A DNA stretch of 10,990 bases, from positions 1 to 10,990 of the forward strand of contig JBBHKE010001222.1 in the NCBI GenBank assembly GCA_037447655.1. The letters run 5' to 3'. The DNA is from Zygnema cylindricum (Eukaryota; Streptophyta; Zygnematophyceae; Zygnematales; Zygnemataceae). The stretch's first letter is position 1, and every line of letters starts with the position of its first letter. This document shows positions 1 to 7,815 of the stretch, in pieces. The notes under the pieces were generated by a model. That model was given only the letters and a program-made list of their open reading frames with translations. It ran no database searches and was not told where the DNA came from. Both the position numbers and the translations under genes were made by a program.

Positions 1-690
1 TTTTTTTTTTACTTTGCGTATGTTTTGAATTCTTTTTCCAACGCAAACTGATAGTAAATGAGAGCTGACGAATCCAATTTGCTTACGTACTTCGTTAGTA
101 TCAAATAGTTTGTCTTTTTGTGTCATCGTGTTCGATTCTGAAGATACAAAAGCGTCGATACACTAGTCAGCGTTACAAAGGCGCACAAGCGTCATTATTG
201 TGTCCAAAATCAAGAACTGGAGTCGCCATCACAGACAATTGAGACAAATGACTACGGTCAGATATGTCCAAAAGTCAAGCTTCGGGAAGGTCGCAAATCG
301 TCACGCTGTGGGCCAATCTTTTTGTGAAGAGTCTTTTTGTCCGTCCTCGCTTCCGGACAACACCGAGCGTACGAAAACCATTTCCCTCGAGAGCTCCGTC
401 AGTGCTTCAGATCGACGGTCCGGCGTGATGGCTGCGTCATTTTCACCATTTGGCGGTCGACCTTTTTGACGTGGCGTCCCCTCCACAGAATCAACAAACT
501 TTTTGTCTTCATTAACAAACCTGCGGGATGAATCCAAAACCATGAAACCATGAAAGTAAGGGCAGCGTATCCGTGGTACCGTACGTCATCGTACAAACCG
601 TCCTGTATAAACAGCGCACTTTGCACAGTCTGGCTAGTTGAATTTCATGGACTATTAACCGGGCTTATCCATTCCAATAGGAGGTGAAAT
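1..690. other. Upstream non-coding region, CpG-rich
   Basis: No gene is supported here. The window opens inside a run of T. From about 180 to 560 the sequence becomes CpG-rich, and short open frames exist on both strands, but their translations show no recognisable domain, have mixed composition and overlap one another, so I treat them as chance. Visible small elements are an E2F-like word TTTGGCGG at 449-456 and a cluster of GTAC words around 573-593 (GGTACCGTACG followed by CGTAC). A short tandem 'aaccatga' duplication lies near 537-551. The stretch could include a distal promoter or part of an unrecognised neighbouring transcript. Confidence 0.5.
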
Positions 691-701
691 TGAGAGAGGG
701 G

Positions 702-1241
702 GCCAGATCTATTTTCGCCTTATGTTCGTTTCTATGTCCTCCTACGCGACCGTACGCCAACGTACGGATGGCGTACACTTCAAAACTGAACATCCAAAAT
801 TGTCGGTGCCGCAGAGTTCAAGATACGGAACGAAAAACGACGAAACGTCAAAATTCTTTGAACTACAGTATTTGTCGATGTGGATGGAGGCATAGCCACT
901 GTTGCGGGGCCGTCCATGTGAAAGCTTGCGGAATCATGCCGAATCATTCCCGGATTGCGTTGCATCGGTATCCAACGGCTCTCGTATCCTTCATAATTTT
1001 TGCAACGACAAAAATCCAAATTTTTTGCAACGAGATAAATTCAAAATGTTGTTTGCTAGAAATGCTAGAATTTTGATGTTTTGTTCTTTTGCGCTCCCGT
1101 AACGTTGACGTCGCGTACGAACACCGACAAATTTCAATGTTCGGTTTTCAGGTGTACGGCCCTGGTACTTTGGCGTACGGCTGCGTACGAAACTACGACA
1201 TATGGCTGAAATTGAAACGGATATGAAGTGAGAATAGCTCC
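702..1241. repeat. Large imperfect foldback (inverted repeat), possible MITE-like element
   Basis: The left arm (about 702-857) reads, on the opposite strand, like the right arm (about 1067-1241). Matching blocks occur in the same order along the arms. They include 'ccgtacgccaa' (left about 750) against the complement of 'ttggcgtacgg' (right about 1170), 'aactgaacat' against the complement of 'atgttcggtt', 'ttgtcggtg' against 'caccgacaa', and 'tcaaaattct' against 'agaattttga'. By eye the arms agree at roughly two thirds to three quarters of positions, with small indels, around a spacer of about 210 nt. No target-site duplication or transposase is visible. It may be an old non-autonomous DNA transposon or a locally inverted duplication. 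Outer limits are uncertain. Confidence 0.7.
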
Positions 1242-1900
1242 CGCCGTTATTTGCTGCTTCTCATGCAAGTGTTTCGCAGTTTCCTCACTTAAATAGTATG
1301 TTCTACAACCGAATTTAACCCTATCTCGCATTGAAGACCTAATATTTGACGCCGGTTTGTATCCGGTATAACGTGAAGTAAACACTAAAACACCCATAGC
1401 GCGGAAATTATCACAAGCTAGGTGACAGCTTTGTCGTAAAACGACAAAGAAAAAGTGGATATTTTCGGGGACAACTGACAGGCCGTGCTCGCGGCTTCAC
1501 CGTACGATAAACAGTAAAATACAAAAACAACAAATCCTATCTTGTTTCGTGAACCTCGACTTCTCATGTCACTTTTCATTCTTTATGAGGGGCGTACATA
1601 CAAGAGCGCCAAAAGGAATAAGATTTCATTCAAAAATCGCGATGGTTACAAGCCATCCACGTACGGAATCTAACAAGATACTAAAAGATACACAGCCCTC
1701 CGCACGAGCCCATGGGCTCCCGCCAAGTGTCGAAAGAAGACAGCTCTCGCGGGGAAATAGACACCTCCGGCAGAGGAGTCCTCCGTACAGGTGACTCGTC
1801 TGTACCTCAATCGTACTTTATGTCCGGAACAGAAAAGTGCCGACAGACAAGGCTTTGTCGCTTTACGAAGAGAGGAAGTCGAAGAGGGTCAGCTTTATCT
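1242..1900. other. Proximal upstream non-coding region with GTAC words
   Basis: No coding region is supported; the short open frames here are unconvincing. The stretch carries further GTAC words at about 1502, 1595, 1661, 1785, 1802 and 1813, several in the form CGTAC. It lies directly upstream of the TATA box of the homeobox gene, so it is the natural place for that gene's proximal promoter. A perfect small hairpin at 1429-1449 is listed separately. Confidence 0.5.
1429..1449. repeat. Perfect 9-bp hairpin
   Basis: CTTTGTCGT and ACGACAAAG form a perfect 9-bp stem around a 3-nt AAA loop. Neither a T-run nor a transcript is apparent around it, so no function is assigned. It sits between the large foldback and the TATA box. 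Confidence 0.6.
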
Positions 1901-1908
1901 CTTCGCCA

Positions 1909-1918
1909 TATATAAAAG
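1909..1918 (+). promoter_or_regulatory. TATA box of the homeobox gene
   Basis: TATATAAAAG is a near-ideal TATA box on the plus strand in moderately GC-containing surroundings. Transcription would be expected to begin about 25-35 nt downstream, near 1940-1950 (around 'gacaagtacgtactg'), leaving a leader of about 480 nt before ATG 2427. The start site itself is inferred. Confidence 0.6.
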
Positions 1919-1944
1919 GAAGCTCGACATAGTGACAAGTACGT

Positions 1945-2426
1945 ACTGCTGTGCTTCATGCCGGAGCTTCGATTTGAGAATCGGAGATGGGATTGCGACT
2001 TCGACTCAGTTTGAAGTTTGAATTGGAAGACCCAGAATGCATGGATGGTGAGACCACCCACTTGAATACTTGTGACTGAATTTTACACAATATCAGAGGG
2101 CCTTTTACTGTTCTTCAACCTTATGTATGCACGCAAAGAACATTACTGGATGCTTCAATTTGTCATTCACTTTCTTTTCATATAAGTAGCCAGAATTTGA
2201 AACTTACATATTCTACCATGTGGGTGGACAGACACACTGAGTCGAAGATTGGAGGTTTTCCTGATGTCAAAAGAAACCCATGAACATGGAAGAGTGCAAC
2301 TGATTTCATCGTGGCGTCCCCAAAAAAATGCTATGCGTAGTTTACTTTCTCCTATGAACAATCAAGCAATAATGTAGGCCGATAAAATCCGGCATTCAAA
2401 AACCGATTTTCCTCTAAATCGTCCAT
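1945..2426 (+). other. Predicted 5' leader with several upstream ORFs
   Basis: The sequence between the TATA box and the main ATG contains several short ATG-initiated frames: 1958-2014 (18 codons), 2037-2051 (4 codons), 2041-2079 (12 codons), 2123-2185 (20 codons) and 2264-2377 (37 codons). A potential splice donor (gatg|gtgaga at about 2048) means part of this could instead be a 5'-UTR intron. An in-frame TAA at 2415-2417 directly precedes the main ATG. That supports 2427 as the start unless an unseen splice acceptor lies between. The main ATG has a weak context (C at -3, T at +4). Confidence 0.5.
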
Positions 2427-4370
2427 ATGTTTGATCCAAGGAGCTTCAGAACTGCCAGTGAAAGTGACGGGGGCTACTTACAAGTGAAGGAGAACGAGAC
2501 GTGTGGCAAGGGATCTTTCCAAGGGGAGACTTATGCTCGAGAGGAACAGTTGAACCCATTGAATGGAGGTAGTTCCAAATTTGAGCATTGGGGACAGAGT
2601 GACGGACCACAATATTTGACTGCGAAACAATCGACTTTCCTCCCAATTTTTCTCGTGGAAGCCCATCAGTCTCCACAAGAAGGCCAAGGGAATTTAGAAT
2701 ATGACGTCCAAAGGGGAACCGTAAGAATGCAACACAAGGAGATACCAGTCGAGGAATGGTCTTTAGAAGGATATCATGACAATGGACTTCCTGTTTTGGC
2801 TCACGTGTTTGATTCGGATCCCCCTCTCTCACACGTAGGACAAACTGAATTCACACTCTTTGCTCCTCTGACTCTCTCATGGCTTAATCCTGTCTTGCCT
2901 CCTCCACACCCTTCAGAATGCGAACAAAATGGAGAAGAAAACAGTCAACTTCGTGCAAACATTCCCTCCAGACGCGGCTCGACTGGGAGTGCAACTTCAT
3001 TTGCCGGCCCGTTTCCCTCGTCCCCCCCACTTCTCCTTCCATTTCTTGAGAACTGCAACAATGATATGTTTATCACGGAAAATCATAGCTCAGAAAGTGC
3101 GTCTCTTCTTCGAAAAGATTCTGCTGCAGAAAAATATTTCCCTCCAACTAATCATTCAGATTTTCTGAACTCTCCTAGAGATCTCGGCCTTAGATTCGGG
3201 GGTTTATCCTACGGGGAGAGATTAGTCCAGGTCCACTCCATAAACCCCGGAGAGAATGATCCATCTGAGAGAGGAAATTCCCACTTGTTCTCCCCTCAAC
3301 GGGAATACCTCCAGTGTACGGAAGAGACTCAAGATACGCAAATGTTGACGGAAAACTTACAAGAAGGCACCCAGTGGCAGATGGGTCGTCAAGGAAGCTT
3401 CCACATTGTGTTGGGAGATTCTCCCAATTTGCCGACATTGCTTCCAGAAATTCACGATCCCCTTCGTGAACCGGAAGGCACGCTTTTGAGGCCTCTAAAT
3501 TGCCCTCATGTTTTAAAAGAAACAGACAAATTGTTTCCAGGTGATTTTGACGTCCTTCAAGGCGTTCCCGCAAGTCTAAAGGCATCATTATCATCGCCTT
3601 CGGAGTCAAAATCAGGTAGAAGCTCGAGCCCTCTGGAGCTTCACCCAGAGGATTCACCAATAACAGTTTCCGGTCTCCATGGGGATGGTCAAGATGGTTC
3701 TGGTGAAGGAATGAGAGGAAAAGGTGGAGAGAAGGAAAAAAATGAATCTCCTGTGAGTAAGAAAAAAAAACCGAGGAAGATGGGCAGGACTTCCAAAAGC
3801 TTTGAGAAGTTGGTATTGGAGAGTCGAAAGTCTAGACTGGAGAAAAGGAAAGTTGGAGACGGATGGAAAGAAGAAAAAAATGAAAAAGAAAGGAGGGAAT
3901 GTGAGGGGACACAAGTCTCGGGAGGTTTTCCCGCATGGCAAGGTTTTAGTATGTCAAGCAGGAAGAATGGGTTTATGATAGATAGTGGGAAATCTTTAAA
4001 AGACTGCAATAGAAAAAGTACCAGAAAAATGTTTCAGGCTGAAAGAAGGGATGAAAGGTCGAATGGATCTCGAGTTTGGGAGGCAAAAGAGCAGCAAATT
4101 ATACGAGAAAATGGTATCGGTAACGTAAGCTTAAAGTCAAAAACTTTGAAAACCATGGGCGTTTCATTGTCAATCAGAGGACCCAGTAAAGCTCGAGCGG
4201 TTTTGCCAGCCCCAATGTCCTCGGCTATCTGCAGAAAATCAAGGACTGACCGAAGGGGAGGAGAAGGGTGGACAAGGAGGACACCAATACCTACAGAGCT
4301 AAAAAAAGTCATGGAGGCAGGAACAAAGTCTCTTCTTACAACCGTGGACTTGGTGTGCCACAACGTCCTT
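2427..4370 (+). CDS. Exon 1: long disordered, basic N-terminal region
   Basis: This exon encodes residues 1-648 and ends in phase 0 at CTT|gtaaga. The frame is open for more than 1.9 kb, the strongest coding signal in the window. No folded domain is recognised. Composition is rich in Ser, Pro, Glu and Gly up to about residue 430, followed by a densely Lys/Arg/Glu-rich stretch (about 435-505) containing KKKKPRK. The last 20 residues (around LKKVMEAGTKSLLTTVD) look helical and lead into exon 2. The start is chosen because of the in-frame stop at 2415-2417, although its ATG context is weak. Confidence 0.85.
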
Positions 4371-7166
4371 GTAAGATGCTTCGTTTTATCTGGACTTTTG
4401 GCCTCGTTTTAACTATATTGAGAAGATATGGTGTTCTTAAACAATCAGATGTTAATGTTTAGCTCTAGATTCTCGAGTCCTTACCTCTTTCTGGACTGTT
4501 TGACAGGTTGCTGCAGGCTTTATTCGGGATCCTGAAGAGAGCAGATGTAAGCAACAAGTGCACGAGGTTTTGAATAAAGAGCTGGAGCTCCTTCTTGGAG
4601 ACAGCCAGCTAGACTCTGAGGCCAATGCCGCCATTTCCGCAATGCTGGTTGGACAAACGCCAAAATGTTTGTCAGTCCACAAATACATAAAACATGTGCA
4701 AAGTATTAAGGAGGTAAGCATACCTTCAGACTTATCTACAAGCTGACAGAGAAGTGTCCTATAATGACACAATCCAGAATATGCTGCGTATAGACTCATG
4801 TTGATATTTGTTTCTATTTAATTACTGGAGAAAATGAAGTCTTCTTGCAGTGTTACGATTTGCTTCCATGGCTGCTTCACAGGCTTTGCGAAAAGAATGT
4901 CTTTCTGACAACCGAAGAAGTTGAAATTTAAGTTCAGCATTCGATTGCACATTTGTTATTTGTGAGTGCAGGCATATGTAACCTTTATTGAGAGTGACGT
5001 TGATTCTACATTCAACAAATTTAGGAAGGAGTTAACAGACAAGCTTCAGCAACAAGGACAGACAATTGCGGTTGTTAATAGACTAAATCAGGTCAGGAAA
5101 TCAACCAGGAATACTCTCTGTGCAAAAGAGCTCATTCCATAGTACTTAAAGCTTGTCAGAAAATCAAAGCTCTGACGTTCTCTAGAAGATAATGTTGTTG
5201 GAAATATTGGACCATTTGCATTCACGGGACGAATAATAACATATAACCAAAACAGGTAAAATACCTGACTAAAGTGATTGTGCTTATATGTTTCTGATGG
5301 TGTGGACCAAGTTTCATCCAGACATGGGTCACAAAACTCCGGTTGGGTATCGAATAACAGAATCCACAATGTTTTCTGTTGTAAGAATTTAGACAATGGT
5401 GTCGACTTGATATTCATGCCTTGAAATGCGGATGTCTGGGGTTCTGGAGCCATCATGAACCAAGTAAGCTAATATTGACAAGCTGTTCTGTGATTATGCT
5501 TGTACAACTATTGCAGATTGCGGAATCTCATAGCCGGACACGTCAGCAAGTCTGTCGCGCCTTTCAGCAAAATGTTTTAAGCATTCCCTTTCCCAGGTCT
5601 AAAACTCAGAATGCTCCCCAAAAAGAGGACAAGTCCAATGGAAAGCAGCTAAACACAGACAAATTCTTAAACATGATGGAGTCTGACGTCGACTGTTCAC
5701 CAACCACTCCCTGTGATTTCGTTTCCGAGATCGACAATTGTGACGGTCAATCTTGCGGCCCTATGTTGAATATTAAAAGAGTTTCTCAGGGCAAAAAATA
5801 TCAAAATTGGCAAAGCGGGAGACGATCAAGGATGGAGGAAGAGGGATCCGAAGGGACAGACATGGACATGGAAGATGAGGAATGGTCTGAAGAACCAGAA
5901 CTAATTTCGAAAGAAAACCGAGCCCGTCGAATCACTAGTGGTAAAATGGGCAAAAAAAATCGACAACAAGACTTGAGTTTGCTTAAAAGCAAGAAAATGG
6001 AGGGAGCTGGAACTTCCTGGAGGAGAATGAAAGGCCTATCGGGAGCTCGAGGAGACCTTCCACAGTCTGCTGTGGCTAAAATGAGGCTATGGCTGATTGA
6101 CCACTGGGATCGTCCGTAAGGCTATAACTTATCTTATATCAGATGTTTGAGCCTGGTCTCTCTTCAGAGTGATCGTGTTATGAATATCCAATTCAGATAG
6201 ACCAATTGGAATTTTAAATTGTACACCTAAATAAAATCGGCAGTGAATTGCAGAAAGTGTGATATTGGGGAGGGAAGACTGGAGCTGCTTCTAGAATCTG
6301 AATCCTTTGAATAGAATATTGTTTAGACCATTACCCAGGAAGACTTGAACAGCCAAACTGGAGAGTGCGCATACCTTCTATCTTTATGAATATGTTGCTC
6401 ATGATTGCTGTTCACTATCCTCGCGGTCCTGACTTCTCTGTTGTTTGCATTTGTCTGGTACAGATATCCAAAGCGACAAGAAAAGAAGGACCTAGCAGCA
6501 ATTTGCTCTGTTAACGTCAAACAGGTACTAACAAGCAATTGAACAAAAAGAGATCTTATCCTGTTCATCGAAAAGCTCATATTTTCAACAAAACTAAATC
6601 AACTTCTTGAAACAGCACAGACGCTAACACAAATTAATAGCAACGCAATAAAAATAAAAAACACATTTTCAAACTAGCCCCTGCACGGAATCATTGCTCT
6701 GGCAGTTTTGAAAAAAAAAAAAAATCAGCTAGATGTATCATATTTAATCATAAAAATGCTCATTGTAATCATTTGGGCATGTTTACAATAGTCTGGAGCT
6801 ACACCGCCAAACAGAGACATTTGACGCTTAAACAAACTCTCATGTGCCAGCTTCAGGCTTTCAGTATGCAAAATCCCAAGGAACTTAGATTGCATTAAAT
6901 AATAAACACCGGAACACGTCTCAAAACAGAGCTAACAAAGCAAATAAATGATAAACCTAGCTTGGCTTATATCTGACCTGAATATGACTTATTTTAAAAT
7001 GACTATTTTTCATGATCTGTCGTTACCCTTGCAGGTGGAGGACTGGATGGTGAACGCTCGAGCGAGACTGTGGAAACCTCTGGTTAAGTGTCCTTTAACC
7101 CTAGGAACAATCCAAGAGAAAAAACATATATTTTCTCTATCTTCAAAAACTGAAAAACGTGTGTAG
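2427..7166 (+). CDS. BELL-class TALE homeodomain transcription factor (spliced, six exons)
   Basis: Predicted nuclear DNA-binding regulator. Join: 2427-4370, 4507-4713, 4972-5091, 5517-6115, 6464-6524, 7035-7166; every intron is GT-AG and the frame stays open, giving 1,020 residues. Residues 1-430 are Ser/Pro/Gly/Glu-rich and probably disordered. Residues 435-505 are strongly basic, with KKKKPRK at 445-451 as a likely nuclear localisation signal. Residues 649-790 look helical. Residues 863-885 are acidic. The TALE homeodomain occupies about 933-994: MRLWLIDHW, the TALE loop PYP at 957-959, then recognition helix WMVNARARLWKPL at 981-993. Established: plant BELL proteins carry the ending NARVRLWKPMV and a 61-nt homeodomain exon; both are matched here. 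The SKY/BELL domains usual upstream are not recognisable. Recognition-helix positions 47, 49 and 50 are atypical. Family proteins pair with KNOX partners; that role here is inferred. The 3' end is uncertain (see 7464-7529). Confidence 0.85.
4507..4713 (+). CDS. Exon 2: helical segment upstream of homeodomain
   Basis: The exon is 207 nt, phase 0 at both ends, bounded by tttgacag| and gag|gtaagc, and encodes residues 649-717. A nearby alternative acceptor (ctgcag at 4516) would run into a stop, so 4507 is the supported start. The peptide (VAAGFIRDPEESRCKQQVH onward) is predicted helical, with leucine-rich ELELLL. I do not recognise a named domain. By position it should correspond to part of the BELL/MEINOX interaction region found in TALE proteins. 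Confidence 0.8.
4972..5091 (+). CDS. Exon 3: helical segment with KNOX2-like patch
   Basis: The exon is 120 nt, phase 0 at both ends, bounded by gtgcag| and cag|gtcagg, and encodes residues 718-757. It contains KFRKELTDKLQ, which resembles the K(F/Y)(R/E)xEL(T/S)xxx pattern in the KNOX2 half of the MEINOX domain. The resemblance is short and by eye only. The helical, amphipathic character suggests a protein-protein interaction surface. Confidence 0.8.
5517..6115 (+). CDS. Exon 4: acidic region and start of homeodomain
   Basis: The exon is 599 nt, bounded by ttgcag| and cc|gtaagg (phase 2 at the end), and encodes residues 758-956 plus two bases of Pro957. It starts with a helical piece (IAESHSRTRQQVCRAFQQNV), then a variable linker, an acidic patch at 863-885 (MEEEGSEGTDMDMEDEEW region) that could act as an activation segment, a basic stretch, and the homeodomain N-terminal arm and helix 1. 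The arm, SWRRMKGLSGARGDLPQSAV, lies where other BELL proteins have a WRPQRGLPERSV-type segment. Confidence 0.85.
6464..6524 (+). CDS. Exon 5: 61-nt homeodomain exon
   Basis: The exon is exactly 61 nt, bounded by gtacag| and cag|gtacta. It completes Pro957 and encodes 20 residues (YPKRQEKKDLAAICSVNVKQ), covering the end of the TALE loop and helix 2. In plant BELL genes the same homeodomain segment is encoded by a 61-nt exon beginning at P|YP and ending at Q|V. This is the best single piece of evidence for BELL ancestry. Confidence 0.9.
7035..7166 (+). CDS. Exon 6: recognition helix and C-terminus
   Basis: The exon starts after cccttgcag| in phase 0 and encodes VEDWMVNARARLWKPLV, the homeodomain recognition helix, followed by about 26 residues unlike BELL C-termini and a TAG at 7164-7166. 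The AATAAA at 7191 fits this ending. The distal part (after 7082) is A/T-rich, and a weak donor (CTG|gttaag at 7083) could splice to 7464 instead. Confidence 0.75.
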   Translation: MEDWMVNARARLWKPLVKCPLTLGTIQEKKHIFSLSSKTEKRV

Positions 7167-7190
7167 AGTTTGGAAAATAGTAGTTTTTAC

Positions 7191-7196
7191 AATAAA
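7191..7196 (+). terminator. Candidate polyadenylation signal AATAAA
   Basis: AATAAA lies 25 nt after the exon 6 stop codon, a normal spacing for a plant near-upstream element. The surroundings are AT-rich, so chance occurrence is possible; similar words occur in introns (for example around 6231 and 7382). Confidence 0.4.
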
Positions 7197-7463
7197 GTTC
7201 TCGGATCGTCATACATTAACAACCATTTGACAAAATCAATGGGAAGAAAACATCAGATTTACAGTTGTATTGCAACAGCAGCGCCACTAATTGAAATGGA
7301 TAAAATCAGAACCGTAAGTTTAATAGGAACTAGAAAAGAAAAACGCCCCATAACCATGCAGTTTATTTCACAACTGTTGAAAATAAAATGTGAAAACTTT
7401 CTGCAAACTTCTGCAACTCTAAACTTTTATATGTTTTTCAACTCTGACTGTCCATTTGAACAG

Positions 7464-7529
7464 ACGAGGGAGATGGTGAAGGAGATGCAACGCGACGAGT
7501 ATTCATTACAGAATTCGGGGAGTGAGTGA
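7464..7529 (+). CDS. Candidate alternative terminal exon (exon 7)
   Basis: After ttgaacag| the sequence reads, in the same phase as the homeobox gene, TREMVKEMQRDE and nine further residues to TGA at 7527-7529. Joined to LWKPL from exon 6 (donor CTG|gttaag at 7083), it would give a C-terminus resembling the BELL pattern LWKPMVEEMYKEE. Composition here is clearly more GC-rich than the flanking intron-like sequence. The donor is weak, so this competes with the exon 6 stop rather than replacing it. Confidence 0.4.
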   Translation, partial: TREMVKEMQRDEYSLQNSGSE

Positions 7530-7605
7530 GAGGGGAGGAGAGATGGCACGGTGGATAGTAGACGGATGCGAAAGGCCACCACCATATAGTGTGCAATGAA
7601 GACAA

Positions 7606-7815
7606 ATGGTAGAATGCAAAAGCTGTCACGTCACATTAAATATGTGCGCGACGTGTGGTACGGAAATCACGCTGACCAAATCAAAATGTGCCGTGACAGA
7701 GAGAAAGAAAGATTATTGCACAATGATAGCTTCGTTTATTTATTTGACTATTTGTTCCAAGAAGTCACAATTTACAAAAGAAAGGAGGATTAGTAAAAGT
7801 AAAATAGAAAGGTGA
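7606..7815 (+). CDS. Small cysteine-rich ORF, doubtful
   Basis: A 69-codon frame starts MVECKSCHVTLNMCATCGTE and contains two CxxC pairs six residues apart (Cys4/7 and Cys14/17), with further Cys at 28 and 37: a zinc-ribbon-like arrangement. A stop (TGA 7597-7599) lies just upstream in frame, so it would start here or belong to an exon beginning after 7599. The second half is hydrophobic and low-complexity. An overlapping frame from 7596 is also open. No family is recognised, and it may be 3' UTR or chance. Confidence 0.2.
   Translation: MVECKSCHVTLNMCATCGTEITLTKSKCAVTERKKDYCTMIASFIYLTICSKKSQFTKERRISKSKIER

Noticed and set aside
684-1076. Open frames of up to 130 codons within 684-1102 on both strands.
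   Set aside because: They lie inside the foldback and its spacer, carry no domain, and have unbiased composition; treated as chance frames.
2446-4363. Minus-strand open frames of 69-156 codons under exon 1.
   Set aside because: They are shadows of the long plus-strand exon and show low-complexity translations such as F/S runs opposite the lysine-rich segment.
4511-4516. Alternative splice acceptor ctgcag for exon 2.
   Set aside because: Using it places a stop about 18 codons later, whereas the acceptor ending at 4506 keeps the frame open into exon 3.
6711-6724. Run of 14 A in intron 5.
   Set aside because: An isolated homopolymer; no flanking target duplication or retrocopied sequence indicates a retroposon tail.
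7083-7529. An alternative splice in another phase (donor at about 7090) reads EGDGEGDATRRVF, reminiscent of a fluorescent-protein motif.
   Set aside because: The likeness is a short low-complexity coincidence; the phase is less consistent with the homeobox gene, and no fluorescent-protein fold or length is present.
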